The translations under genes and the position numbers were made by a program. 64,000 bases of DNA from Psychrobacter sp. P2G3. Lineage in GTDB: Bacteria; Pseudomonadota; Gammaproteobacteria; Pseudomonadales; Moraxellaceae. The notes beneath the pieces were generated by a model that saw only the letters and a list, made by a program, of their open reading frames with translations, ran no database searches and was not told the origin of the DNA. This document shows positions 55,978-64,000 of this stretch, one piece after another. The stretch covers positions 2,790,001 through 2,854,000 of the forward strand of contig NZ_CP012529.1 in assembly GCF_001593285.1 (NCBI RefSeq). The letters run 5' to 3'. The number at the start of each line of letters is the position of its first letter. The first letter of the stretch is position 1.

Positions 55978-56619
55978 TTATACCATGTAATCTGACAAAT
56001 CGAGCACCTGATTGGCAACGCCGACTGCCTGATGACTGGTCATCAATATCGATCCGCCAGTATGGGCAAAATCGCGCAACCTGTCTTCCATTCGTGCCAC
56101 CATATCGACATCAAGTGCCGTAAAAGGCTCATCAAGTAACCATAATGGTGTCACGTCCGGCGTCAACAAATATAATCTTGCAAGCGTAATGCGACGCGTT
56201 TGCCCAGCAGATAAATGGCTTGAGCTAATCGTCTCAAAGCCCTGCAATCCCACCCAAGTGAGGGCATTATCAATATCAGCGATACTTGGGGTAATACCAT
56301 ATAAATTCAGCAAAAACGTCAGATTTTGCGCGACCGTAAGATTGGAATGAATGCCCAATTGATGCGAGACATATAAAGGCTGAATAGGCAGACTTGCTAC
56401 GCCTTGGTAGTGAACCTCACCCGTCAGTACTGGCAACAATCCAGCCAGTTGCATCAGTAACGTCGTTTTACCCGTACCGTTTGCACCAACCAAGTGACAG
56501 ATGCTACCAGCAGGTAAGTTGAGCGTGACCCCTTCACATAAAGGTATTTCACCGCGCTGAACCGTCAGCGCATCGAGCGCAAGTAAGGGTGCATCCACAG
56601 CCGTCATCAAATCTCTCAT
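55978..56619 (-). CDS. ccmA: Cytochrome c maturation ATPase CcmA
   Basis: A 213-residue ABC ATPase. Walker A is GANGTGKTTL, the signature LSAGQTRR and Walker B LWLLDEPFTALD; these last two are diagnostic for CcmA. It powers release of heme-bound CcmE. The ATG at 56619 or that at 56607, which has GAGAG upstream, may be used. It is the first gene of the ccm cluster and divergent from a gene of unknown function. Confidence 0.95.
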   Translation of the reverse strand: MRDLMTAVDAPLLALDALTVQRGEIPLCEGVTLNLPAGSICHLVGANGTGKTTLLMQLAGLLPVLTGEVHYQGVASLPIQPLYVSHQLGIHSNLTVAQNLTFLLNLYGITPSIADIDNALTWVGLQGFETISSSHLSAGQTRRITLARLYLLTPDVTPLWLLDEPFTALDVDMVARMEDRLRDFAHTGGSILMTSHQAVGVANQVLDLSDYMV

Positions 56620-56724
56620 TATTTATCAAGGGCTAAGCAATATTCATCACAAACGAATACGTTGTTCATGGCATAATACTTTATGCTCACTATATCCACA
56701 CAGTATAACAAATTGTCGATTACT

Positions 56725-57852
56725 ATGACCTCAAAACCTATGCAGACTTCAAAAGATAACCAAACTCTAAACACTCAAGCATCAGACACTCAAACTCCAA
56801 CGCCTCATACAGGTACTGCAACTGCTCATCCTAGCGCAAGCTTATCAGCTGCTAGTCTAACTATGGATAGCTTAATCGATGCTCAAGTCGCCTTTATGCA
56901 GCAGTGGTTACAGCAGCAAGCAGAGCCGATGGCTGTAGAGGCTTGGCAGTGGTTAGGCGCGCAGCCTCTATATAAATACGTCAGCGCCGATGATTTACAG
57001 CACCTAATTAATGACTGGCTACTTAGCCAACCGATGAGCGATGTCATGCGTAAGGATATCCGCGATATATTGCATACTGTCATTTATCATCCGGTCAATG
57101 ACAACGTACCTTTATCTGAGCTGGTGGATGACACTCAGATTGAGACCCTTGCCAATTACGTAGGTAGCCATGACGAGCAGCGTAATGCCTTGATTCATAC
57201 GCTGGTCGGCAATGAAACTTTTGCAGACTTGCTGACGCAAACGCTATATCACGCTATCAACGACTTTATGGAAAGCACGCTAGATAAAGCAGGTGGTGTT
57301 GGTAAACTCATGAAGCTTGGGCGCAGCTCTTTTGAGAAGGCAACCAACAGAAACCTAGATGAAAAGTTACAAACCTACTTGCATCGCAATATTAAAGACT
57401 TAACTCGCCGAGCAGAGGCCAATGCGCAAGCACATTTATCAAATGAAGAAGTCGCTCGGCTCTTGATAACAGGTTGGGGACGCATCAAAGACCAACCGAT
57501 TAGCCAGCTACAAACCTACTTAAACGATGAGCCTGACCATAGCAGTATTGATCATATCGAAGCCAGCATCCAACAAAGCTATAACCGTCTGCGATTGTCG
57601 CCTTACCTGCGCAGCCTTGTCTCAGCTAGCGTCGACACTTGGTACACTAATCATCAGTCGGATACGATTGCGAGCGTAGCAGCAAGCTTATATATCGATG
57701 AAGAGGCCATGACGCAATTAAGTACCGCCCTACTTCCTGTCGTGCATGATGCTCTTGAAAGTACATGGCTTACCACTCATATCTATAACATGTTACAAGC
57801 ATTTTATGCGCAACCTAACATCAAAGATGGTTTTGTATTCAGCAAAGATTAA
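56725..57852 (+). CDS. Conserved hypothetical helical protein
   Basis: About 375 residues from the chosen ATG; a start 14 codons upstream is possible. The first 45 residues are Thr/Gln/Ser-rich and disordered-looking. The rest is mainly helical: AFMQQWLQQQAEPMAVEAWQWL, then repeated blocks such as LIHTLVGNETFADLLTQTLYHAINDFM, LDEKLQTYLHRNIKDLTRRAEANAQAHL and LRSLVSASVDTWY. No catalytic motif or membrane segment is seen. I do not recognise the family. It is divergent from ccmA and followed by another poorly known gene 63 bases downstream. Confidence 0.7.
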   Translation: MTSKPMQTSKDNQTLNTQASDTQTPTPHTGTATAHPSASLSAASLTMDSLIDAQVAFMQQWLQQQAEPMAVEAWQWLGAQPLYKYVSADDLQHLINDWLLSQPMSDVMRKDIRDILHTVIYHPVNDNVPLSELVDDTQIETLANYVGSHDEQRNALIHTLVGNETFADLLTQTLYHAINDFMESTLDKAGGVGKLMKLGRSSFEKATNRNLDEKLQTYLHRNIKDLTRRAEANAQAHLSNEEVARLLITGWGRIKDQPISQLQTYLNDEPDHSSIDHIEASIQQSYNRLRLSPYLRSLVSASVDTWYTNHQSDTIASVAASLYIDEEAMTQLSTALLPVVHDALESTWLTTHIYNMLQAFYAQPNIKDGFVFSKD

Positions 57853-57915
57853 TTTGAGGTTTTAGCTTGTTTATCAGTTTTTAATATTATTCATTTATTA
57901 GTTAGTAAAACATCT

Positions 57916-58839
57916 ATGAGTCAACATAATAAACTCAGCTTATGGCAAAAATTCAAACGGTTCCTGACTGCTTCAGCACCGAAGGCTATTGTTGATGACG
58001 CGAAAATACCGCAGCATTCGTTGTCACTTGCAGATGAAGTTAGCGTTGATAACGATACTGATATTAATAACGAAAATAATGTTAATAACGAAAATAATAC
58101 TACCACTTTGCAAACTGGAACTTATGGCGCAAAGGCTAATAAAAAGTTTAGTGATAAGAAGGCCAATGATAAAAATGCTAGTAGCATAGGCTCTGCTAAA
58201 ACAGACACTAGCGATTCTAATAGTATGGATAGTGCTACTGGTGACAAAAATAGCAGCGAAAGCTCTAAAGCGGACTCTTTGAATCAGACTGCTGAGCAAG
58301 ACAACAATACTGACATAGCTATTGTCGATTACCTTAAACAGTATTTTAATGACAAACAGTGGCACTACACCCATTATCGGCCAAGAACCAATGACAGCCA
58401 GCAATCGCACCATTTATCCTTAAGGATGCGCAATAAACAATTAGAATGCGGCTATCTGTTTCGCGTGCAAGAGAAAAACAATCTGTTAGCGGTCTATGGG
58501 ATCTTACCGTTTTTAGTGCCCGAAACTCATCAAAACGCAGCCATGTTACTTATCACCCAAATTAATTATGACATGCTAATCGGTAATTTGGAGATGGATG
58601 TGAATGATGGCGAAATACGTTATAAACATGCTATCGATGTCGAGGCAGTTGGTATTAATGATCATATCCTTGAGAATTTGTTGCAAAGCGTAATTGCCAT
58701 GACTACAGTTGCTTACGAGATATTTGATGATTTAATCAACACTCAAGACCCTGCTGAAGATATGCAAACGTTACTTATAGAGCTACGTCAGCAATCCGAC
58801 TCAAGAACCTTCTTTCTTCCGACTCAGTTTGTTCAATAA
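57916..58839 (+). CDS. YbjN-domain-like protein with low-complexity N-terminus
   Basis: A 307-residue protein. Residues about 35-135 are rich in Asn, Asp, Ser and Lys, including a doubled block coded by an 18-base tandem repeat (58063-58098). The C-terminal part (about 135-290) resembles the YbjN domain of bacterial sensory-transduction regulators: VDYLKQYFNDKQWHYTHYRP, HHLSLRMRNKQLECGYLFRV, MLLITQINYDMLIGNLEMDVNDGEIRYKHAIDVE and a final helix. The function is not known. It follows the helical hypothetical gene on the same strand. Confidence 0.65.
   Translation: MSQHNKLSLWQKFKRFLTASAPKAIVDDAKIPQHSLSLADEVSVDNDTDINNENNVNNENNTTTLQTGTYGAKANKKFSDKKANDKNASSIGSAKTDTSDSNSMDSATGDKNSSESSKADSLNQTAEQDNNTDIAIVDYLKQYFNDKQWHYTHYRPRTNDSQQSHHLSLRMRNKQLECGYLFRVQEKNNLLAVYGILPFLVPETHQNAAMLLITQINYDMLIGNLEMDVNDGEIRYKHAIDVEAVGINDHILENLLQSVIAMTTVAYEIFDDLINTQDPAEDMQTLLIELRQQSDSRTFFLPTQFVQ
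58063..58098 (+). repeat. 18-base tandem repeat, two copies
   Basis: TTAATAACGAAAATAAT is repeated in tandem in the low-complexity region, differing only at the first base of each 18-base unit. It codes for repeating Asn-Asn-Glu-Asn-Asn and keeps the frame. Confidence 0.9.
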
Positions 58840-59010
58840 AAATGCTCAATTTAAAAAGTCTTTTAGTTTAGACAGTTTCTTAATTCACAAAAATCTCTTA
58901 ATTCAAAAAACTTAGCAAAATATAAGTCAGTAGCTCTCATATTCCACCCCTTTATCACTTTTAATAAGAATTTCTTATCACCTTTTTCAATACCGACACA
59001 ATTAAAAATT

Positions 59011-59943
59011 ATGTTAAAAATTGCTTACTCTGAAGTTTTCCGTTATTCCGTACCTGACAAGCATCGTTTTCCCATGCAAAAATATACGATGATTCCTGAG
59101 CGCCTGCTTAGCGAAGGGACTATCACTACCGAGAATTTTTTTGCACCGAAGCGTCTGACAGAAGACGAAATCTTAACCACCCATACTGAGGACTATTGGC
59201 ATAAGCTTAAAACTCAAACCTTGCCGCGCAAAGAAGCGCGCCCTATTGGCTTTGAGATGACCGAAGCGTTAGTAGATCGTGGTCGCCATATCGCTCACGC
59301 CACTTATGAATGTGCGTTATATGCCCAGCAGTACGGTGTAGCAATGAATGTCGCGGGCGGCACCCATCATGCGTTTGCCGATCATGGCGAGGGATTTTGC
59401 GTCTTTAACGATGTTTGTATCGCCAGTAATTTACTATTAAATCGTGGACAGGCGCAGAAAATTTTAATCGTTGATTTGGATGTTCATCAAGGCAATGGTA
59501 ACGCCAGTATTATGGCGGATGAGCCGCGCGTTTTTGTGTTTAGTATGCATGGCGCCAAGAACTATCCTTTTCGTAAAGAAATATCTGACTTAGATATTGA
59601 GCTGGACAACAATACGGGTGATGCAGAATATTTACAGATTTTGAGGGATACGCTGCCGCGCTTAATTAGCGACGTCGCACCAGATATGATTTTTTATCAG
59701 TCTGCTGTCGATGTGCTCGCGACCGACAAACTGGGTAAACTTGGCTTAACACAAGGGGGTTGCAAGGCACGTGATGAGTATGTGTTGCAGCAAGCAAAAG
59801 CCGCTAACATTCCAGTCGCTATCGTGATGGGCGGTGGTTATTCAGAAGATATTGAAGATGTGGTTGAAGCGCACTGTAATACCTTTCGGGTCGCCCAGCA
59901 GCTGTATTTTGGTGAGATGGTTGGCTCATGTGCAGCGCATTAA
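59011..59943 (+). CDS. Histone deacetylase superfamily protein
   Basis: A 310-residue arginase/deacetylase-fold protein of the class IV (HDAC11-like) bacterial group. GGTHHAFADHGEGFCVFND has the catalytic histidine pair, and DLDVHQGNGNA the zinc aspartate and histidine. The later aspartate is in YQSAVDVLATDKLGKLGLT, and the GGGY motif occurs as MGGGYSEDIE. Bacterial relatives act on acetylated polyamines or other small amides, or acetyl-lysine; the substrate here is not known. The start ATG has no clear ribosome site. Confidence 0.92.
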   Translation: MLKIAYSEVFRYSVPDKHRFPMQKYTMIPERLLSEGTITTENFFAPKRLTEDEILTTHTEDYWHKLKTQTLPRKEARPIGFEMTEALVDRGRHIAHATYECALYAQQYGVAMNVAGGTHHAFADHGEGFCVFNDVCIASNLLLNRGQAQKILIVDLDVHQGNGNASIMADEPRVFVFSMHGAKNYPFRKEISDLDIELDNNTGDAEYLQILRDTLPRLISDVAPDMIFYQSAVDVLATDKLGKLGLTQGGCKARDEYVLQQAKAANIPVAIVMGGGYSEDIEDVVEAHCNTFRVAQQLYFGEMVGSCAAH

Positions 59944-60004
59944 TAGTCGAAATAAAACCATTTAGTTAAGACGATATAAAATCAGAGCATTTGCGAGGCT
60001 TTAT

Positions 60005-60211
60005 ATGGCAAAAATATTGATAGTTATAGGCATTGTGTTGGTTATCATCGGCGTTATTTGGCTGCTGTTTCCAAGCGCGTTTTCGTGGATAGGTAATCTG
60101 CCAGGCGATATCAAACACACTTCAGGCAATACACGGGTTTATTTTCCAGTGATCACTATGATAGTCATCAGTGTCATCGCTACTATCGTATTAAATTTAT
60201 TCAATCGCTAA
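60005..60211 (+). CDS. DUF2905 small membrane protein
   Basis: A 68-residue protein with two membrane helices (about 3-24 and 48-66) and the central GNLPGDIKHTSGNTRVYFPV motif of DUF2905. Function unknown. It follows the HDAC-like gene by 61 bases and is likely in the same transcript. Confidence 0.9.
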   Translation: MAKILIVIGIVLVIIGVIWLLFPSAFSWIGNLPGDIKHTSGNTRVYFPVITMIVISVIATIVLNLFNR

Positions 60212-60256
60212 CCTGAAAAGCACTGCCTATAGTCAACTCACTTTAAAACCGAGTCA

Positions 60257-60326
60257 GTGCTACTGGGATAAATTTTGCGCAGCCTCTGTATCAGCAGCAC
60301 GCAAGGAAAATTTATCCCAGTAGCAC
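60257..60326 (+). repeat. Palindromic interspersed repeat, copy C (perfect arms)
   Basis: A 20-base perfect inverted repeat, GTGCTACTGGGATAAATTTT at 60257-60276 and its complement at 60307-60326, flanks a 30-base asymmetric core with GCAGCCTCTGT and CAGCACGCAAGG. It lies between converging genes. The core and arms match copies A and B. A stem this long could fold in RNA or DNA. Confidence 0.92.
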
Positions 60327-60366
60327 GTAATTATTGATGGTTCGATTCTATTTGGTACTGACTATA

Positions 60367-61167
60367 CTACAAAAACGCCGTAATCCCCTGCCAACCCACA
60401 CGTATACCAAGTACCGTGAGAATCAATAAAATAAGCTGACGAAAGCGTGCTTGCGGCAAGTAACGACGCAGGCGGATGCCGACTAAAAGCACGGCAATAG
60501 ATAGGACACTCAGCAGAGTAATTAGCTGCCACTCACCACTGCTCAGCGCCATAATAGGCTCACGTAATACGATAATTTGGGCAATTTTACCCAAGAAATA
60601 GCACATATTGCCGACTTTAGCGATGGTGTTCTTATCGTTACTTGCAGACAATAAGTACATCATTAGTATGGTTGACATCGCGTTGGTGGCGCCGCCAATG
60701 ACTCCTGCACTAAATCCAACGATAATCAGCACAGGCTTAGTGTTAGGCAGACGTATTTGCTTACCGAGTAATGCACTTATCACATAAAAGCCGATGACAG
60801 CCGCTAATACTAATAAAATGTAAGCACTATCTACCCACAGCAGTAGCTTTGCACCCAAAATACTACCGAGCAAGCTGGTTAACGCGAGCAGCCAATAGCG
60901 TCTACCATAATAGATAAAGTTTTGCCAAATACTACGCCCGCCACCTGCCAGCCAAGTCATCGCATTTAGCAATAATGACGGGAATATCACCAAGACAATG
61001 GCGTGTGGCAACGGATACATGCTGGCAAGCGCAGTAGTAGTCACCAACGTTACACCCAGCCCACTAATACCATGCAGCAGTGATGCGAGCGCAAAAATCA
61101 CAATCAGCAATAACGTCTGGGTGCTATCGCTATCAGCCACGTCCATCATAATAGCCCTAACAGACAT
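60367..61167 (-). CDS. TSUP family transporter (TauE/SafE)
   Basis: A 266-residue protein with about eight hydrophobic segments. ALASLLHGISGLGVTLVTTTALASMYP near the start and VGFSAGVIGGATNAMSTILMMYLLSA in the middle are the paired family motifs of TauE/SafE sulfite/sulfonate exporters. The substrate is not known. Upstream of it on the same strand lies coaBC, 34 bases away; it may be co-transcribed. A TSUP protein in the bigR operons of other bacteria is a sulfite exporter, but this one is far from the sulfur locus here. Confidence 0.88.
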   Translation of the reverse strand: MSVRAIMMDVADSDSTQTLLLIVIFALASLLHGISGLGVTLVTTTALASMYPLPHAIVLVIFPSLLLNAMTWLAGGGRSIWQNFIYYGRRYWLLALTSLLGSILGAKLLLWVDSAYILLVLAAVIGFYVISALLGKQIRLPNTKPVLIIVGFSAGVIGGATNAMSTILMMYLLSASNDKNTIAKVGNMCYFLGKIAQIIVLREPIMALSSGEWQLITLLSVLSIAVLLVGIRLRRYLPQARFRQLILLILTVLGIRVGWQGITAFL

Positions 61168-61200
61168 ATCATTTGCGGCTTGATGCTAATAACTAAATGA

Positions 61201-62628
61201 TTAACCATTAAGACGCTGCATCAGGGTCTCGCCGATAATGGTAGCGAGCTGCGCGGCAATCTTATCCTTGCTTGCTTTCTCTAATGTCACCGTATCATGG
61301 GCATAGCGCTGAGAGAAAAACACTTGCATCGCATTGTCATCGCTCGCGAAACCAATGTCTGTGCGCGATACATCGTTACAAGCAATCAAGTCCAAATCTT
61401 TAGAAGCTAGCTTACCGCGCGCATAGTGCTCTACATCTTGTGTTTCTGCTGCAAAACCGACGACAAACATATCAGGATAAGCGTGTGAAATAGTCGCTAA
61501 AATATCAGGATTTTTGACCAAATTTAGCATCATGGCATCTTGGGTTTTTTTGATTTTTTGCGGGGCAGCTTCTTCAGTACGATAATCGGCAACAGCAGCA
61601 GTGGCGATAAAGATATCAGCATGGCGCAGGTTAGCTAAGCGCAAGTTATCTAGGTTGCTTTTTAACGTTGTACTTCCTAACGCCATACTTTGCTGCTCCG
61701 CCTGATCGTCCGGCTCATGGCAGTCACAGTCGCCATGTTCGTGTTCATGACTGTGCGTATGGGAGTGATGGTGCTCATGACCATCATGTTGTTCATTTTC
61801 AATCAAATCCAGTAAAGCAGGATGTGTACCAGCAACGCATTGCTGGGCAGTCGTGAGCATCTCTGCGGCAGACAATACATCAATACGGGTGACCCCAAGC
61901 GGCGTTGGTAGCGCGACTTTACCGCCAGCGATTAACGTGACTTGTGCTCCCGCCTCTACGCAGGATTGTGCCAATGCAAAACCCATTTTTCCTGAAGAAT
62001 GATTGGATAAATAGCGCACCGGATCGATTGCTTCAACAGTAGGTCCTGCGGTAATAACGACCGTTTTACCAAATAGATGCTGTGGGATAGTTTGCTGCGC
62101 GTTAAATAAGCGCACCTCTGCTAATAACTGCTCAGGCTCAGGCAAGCGCCCTGCCCCTACATCACCGCATGCTTGCTCGCCACTTGCAGGCTTAATAATA
62201 TGATAATTCATATCGGCTAGCGTCTGCACATTTAGACTCACCGCTGGATGCGCCCACATTTGCTGGTTCATCGCTGGTGCAATCAATACTGGTGCGGTAG
62301 TTGCAAGACATACCGTTGTTAGTAAGTCATCTGCCATCCCCATTGCCAATCGAGCTAAAGTGTTGGCCGAAGCTGGAGCAATGACTATCAAGTCTGCCCA
62401 CTTGGCAAGCTCAATATGACCCATGCCAGCCTCAGCACGCTCATCAAGCAATGAGATATGTACCTCGTTACCAGTCAAGGCTTGTAGAGTAAGCGGTGTG
62501 ATGAACGCTTGCGCGCCTGTCGTCATAATGACGCGCACCTCGAACCCCGCTTTAATCAGTAAGCGGGCAAAAACAGCGGATTTATAAGCGGCAATACCGC
62601 CCGTAATAGCGAGCACAACATTTGACAT
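61201..62628 (-). CDS. coaBC: CoaBC with a histidine-rich insert
   Basis: A 475-residue bifunctional enzyme of coenzyme A synthesis. The N-terminal CoaC flavoprotein has ITGGIAAYKSAVFARLL and the PXMNXXMW motif as APAMNQQMW (residues 118-125). The CoaB ligase half begins at GKTVVITAGPTVEAIDPVRYLSNHSSGKMG (188-214) and has the lysine cluster KIKK. It decarboxylates and ligates phosphopantothenate with cysteine. Between about residues 276 and 325, within CoaB, there is an extra segment with eleven histidines and two cysteines (281-304), absent from the usual enzyme. The enzyme is otherwise intact. GTG or other starts are not needed; ATG stands at 62628. Confidence 0.95.
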   Translation of the reverse strand: MSNVVLAITGGIAAYKSAVFARLLIKAGFEVRVIMTTGAQAFITPLTLQALTGNEVHISLLDERAEAGMGHIELAKWADLIVIAPASANTLARLAMGMADDLLTTVCLATTAPVLIAPAMNQQMWAHPAVSLNVQTLADMNYHIIKPASGEQACGDVGAGRLPEPEQLLAEVRLFNAQQTIPQHLFGKTVVITAGPTVEAIDPVRYLSNHSSGKMGFALAQSCVEAGAQVTLIAGGKVALPTPLGVTRIDVLSAAEMLTTAQQCVAGTHPALLDLIENEQHDGHEHHHSHTHSHEHEHGDCDCHEPDDQAEQQSMALGSTTLKSNLDNLRLANLRHADIFIATAAVADYRTEEAAPQKIKKTQDAMMLNLVKNPDILATISHAYPDMFVVGFAAETQDVEHYARGKLASKDLDLIACNDVSRTDIGFASDDNAMQVFFSQRYAHDTVTLEKASKDKIAAQLATIIGETLMQRLNG

Positions 62629-62767
62629 AGGCGTGGCATCAATAAAAAGTTAGAAGATAAAATTGCGTTTATAGTAACAATTATGCGATAAATTGGGGAA
62701 AGTTTTCTCTCCCAATCTTATTTACTCTCTCATTTATTTAGTATTAACCCATTTTTAAGGAAAAATA

Positions 62768-63448
62768 GTGGCTATAAAAGACTGGCATGAAGACGATAGA
62801 CCGCGTGAAAAGCTGCTGAAATTTGGCGCAGCGCATCTTACCGACGCAGAGATTTTAGCAATATTTTTACGTACTGGTACTCAATCACAGTCAGCTATCG
62901 AGCTTGCTCGTCATTTGATTGAGCAGTTCGGTAGCCTAGCAGAACTTTTAGCGGCGCCGCAAGAGTCTGTCCTTGCCTGTCATGGTATCGGCCCTGCCAA
63001 ATATACACAGATATTAGCTTCGCTTGAGATGGGCACACGCTATTTAGATAGTCAACTTAAGACTGGTCAAGCGCTTGGGCGTTCACAGGCGGTCAAAGAC
63101 TATATTAGTACGCAATTGCGCGGCGAGCGTCGTGAGGTCTTTGCCGTACTCTGTCTCGATAATGCTCTAAATCTATTAAACTTTGAGATACTTTTTACTG
63201 GAGGTATCTCTTCTTGTTCAGTATGCATCAAGCACGTCCTTCGCCACGCTTTGAGCCATGCTGCCAGTCAGCTAATCGTCGCACACAATCACCCTCATAC
63301 TGATGCGCAGCCTTCAACGGCTGATAACTTATTAACCTATGAGCTGAAAAAGGCCTGTGATTTACTTGATATCACTTTTATTGATCACATTATCGTTGGC
63401 CGTAACGACACTTTGTCTTATGCTGAAAACTGCCTAGCACCATTTTAG
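62768..63448 (+). CDS. radC: RadC family JAB/MPN-domain protein
   Basis: A 226-residue protein of usual RadC length starting with GTG after AAGGAAAAATA. The N-terminal helix-hairpin-helix-like domain (DRPREKLLKFGAAHLTDAEILAIFLRTGT and CHGIGPAKYTQI) precedes the MPN+ domain, with VAHNHPHTDAQPSTAD holding the JAMM metal ligands and serine; IDHIIVGRNDTLSYAE ends it. A role in DNA repair is uncertain in the family. Divergent from coaBC, as is common in gammaproteobacteria. Confidence 0.95.
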   Translation: MAIKDWHEDDRPREKLLKFGAAHLTDAEILAIFLRTGTQSQSAIELARHLIEQFGSLAELLAAPQESVLACHGIGPAKYTQILASLEMGTRYLDSQLKTGQALGRSQAVKDYISTQLRGERREVFAVLCLDNALNLLNFEILFTGGISSCSVCIKHVLRHALSHAASQLIVAHNHPHTDAQPSTADNLLTYELKKACDLLDITFIDHIIVGRNDTLSYAENCLAPF

Positions 63449-63821
63449 TTTATACTGTCTAACAAATGCTTTGTTTTATATGAAATGCCTTAGTGAGATT
63501 GATACATATTATCGACATAGCGTAGCATTTTCGCTCTTGATAGTTTTTAAGAACTATTTCATATTGGTAGATAACTTTATTTACAATCTGTATCTTTATC
63601 GTTTATATCAGTAGTTACTTTATATTTAACGCAGTCAGTACTTATCAAATGTATTAATTACTTACTATTTTAAACCAGATAAGCGATAACATTTAAAGAC
63701 AGCATAAAAAATAATATTTAAAATAGTTTGTCTAATATTGGCTTTAATCATCAAATTATTACCAACTTAGCGTTTTTTATACTTCCCAATTCCCTATTCA
63801 TATTTTGCCAAGGAGACAGTC
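63449..63821. other. AT-rich intergenic region after radC
   Basis: A 373-base stretch in which I see no gene, terminator hairpin or known RNA. AAGGAG at 63810-63815 is the ribosome site of the next gene. Confidence 0.5.
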
Positions 63822-64000
63822 ATGGCGATTGGCTTATTTATTTTAGCAGTAATCATTCAGTTAGCCGTCGTCTTGGCCATATTTTTACTGTCCTTATCGC
63901 GTGTCAGCGGTAGTATCGTTGCTATTATTACTGTAATAGTCACTGCCTTTATAAGTCCGTGGTCGTTAATTTTAGGCATTCCAATTGCGCTGCTATGTCT
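63822..64000 (+). CDS. Start of a membrane-anchored protein, possibly FadE-like acyl-CoA dehydrogenase
   Basis: The reading frame begins at an ATG preceded by AAGGAG and runs off the end of the window after 59 residues. The visible part is two hydrophobic helices (LFILAVIIQLAVVLAIFLLSL and ITVIVTAFISPWSLILGIPI with a short polar turn). The FadE acyl-CoA dehydrogenases start with a similar membrane hairpin, which suggests that identity, but the diagnostic domain lies outside. Confidence 0.55.
   Translation, partial: MAIGLFILAVIIQLAVVLAIFLLSLSRVSGSIVAIITVIVTAFISPWSLILGIPIALLC

Noticed and set aside
58063..58098. Short tandem repeat as a CRISPR array
   Set aside because: Only two adjacent 18-base units with no spacers, lying inside an open reading frame.
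1..64000. tRNA genes, rRNA, prophage, integrase or insertion sequence
   Set aside because: No T-loop consensus, no rRNA core sequence and no transposase or phage protein seen on either strand.

Overview
The window is a moderately AT-rich chromosomal segment of a gammaproteobacterium of the Moraxellaceae. Protein sequences and gene order fit Psychrobacter best (inference from recognised families; no rRNA marker is present). It contains about 50 protein genes, no tRNA or rRNA that I can see, no phage genes, no transposase and no CRISPR array. Most of it is core chromosome, with intrinsic hairpin terminators between several convergent genes.

Layout. 1-1.3 kb: the end of a BolA-family gene, a SirB2-like membrane protein and a lipoprotein. 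1.3-7.2 kb: a reactive-sulfur locus with thioredoxin 2, a persulfide-dioxygenase-like metallo-beta-lactamase enzyme, a divergent ArsR-family repressor carrying the two persulfide-sensing cysteines of BigR/SqrR, a SulP anion transporter, two tandem DUF442 proteins and a bile-acid-symporter-family transporter. 7.2-11.5 kb: peroxide defence (AhpF, AhpC, OxyR) with a YdcH-like small protein. 11.5-13.7 kb: an HD-domain protein, a TPMT-like methyltransferase and a YgjP-like metalloprotein flanked by two copies of a palindromic repeat. 13.8-20.2 kb: an iron-regulated periplasmic locus (two imelysins, a di-heme DUF1111 oxidoreductase, DUF1513) headed by a near-perfect Fur box. 20.4-26.7 kb: an OmpA-family lipoprotein, an acyltransferase, an orphan protein resembling a voltage-sensor domain, and minC plus minDE. 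26.7-41 kb: cytochrome b561 and the whole twitching/Chp chemosensory cluster pilGHIJK-chpAB plus a CheW-like gene, including a 2329-residue ChpA with five HPt modules. 41.4-46.1 kb: an orphan efflux adaptor and a two-component system whose kinase has a large insert in its ATPase domain. 46.5-49.1 kb: metNIQ methionine importer. 49.2-53 kb: cytosine-deaminase-like enzyme with an MFS transporter, and an aldo/keto reductase. 53.1-56.6 kb: ccmABCDE cytochrome c maturation genes. 56.7-64 kb: two poorly characterised proteins, a histone-deacetylase-family enzyme, DUF2905, a third palindromic repeat, a TSUP transporter, CoaBC with a histidine-rich insert, RadC and the start of a membrane protein.

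How the parts fit. The first 11.5 kb is an arsenal against reactive sulfur and peroxide, with one thiol-switch regulator for each branch. The DUF1111 protein of the iron locus carries CXXCH heme sites and so needs the Ccm machinery encoded 35 kb away. The Pil-Chp cluster would control type IV pilus twitching, although no pilus structural genes lie here.

Most worth a second look: the persulfide locus, where the parts usually fused in Blh are separate genes and the repressor seems to lack a standard start codon; the 70-90 bp palindromic repeat family; the pore-less voltage-sensor-like protein; the histidine-rich insert in CoaBC; the interrupted kinase ATPase domain; and a possible small RNA next to pilG.
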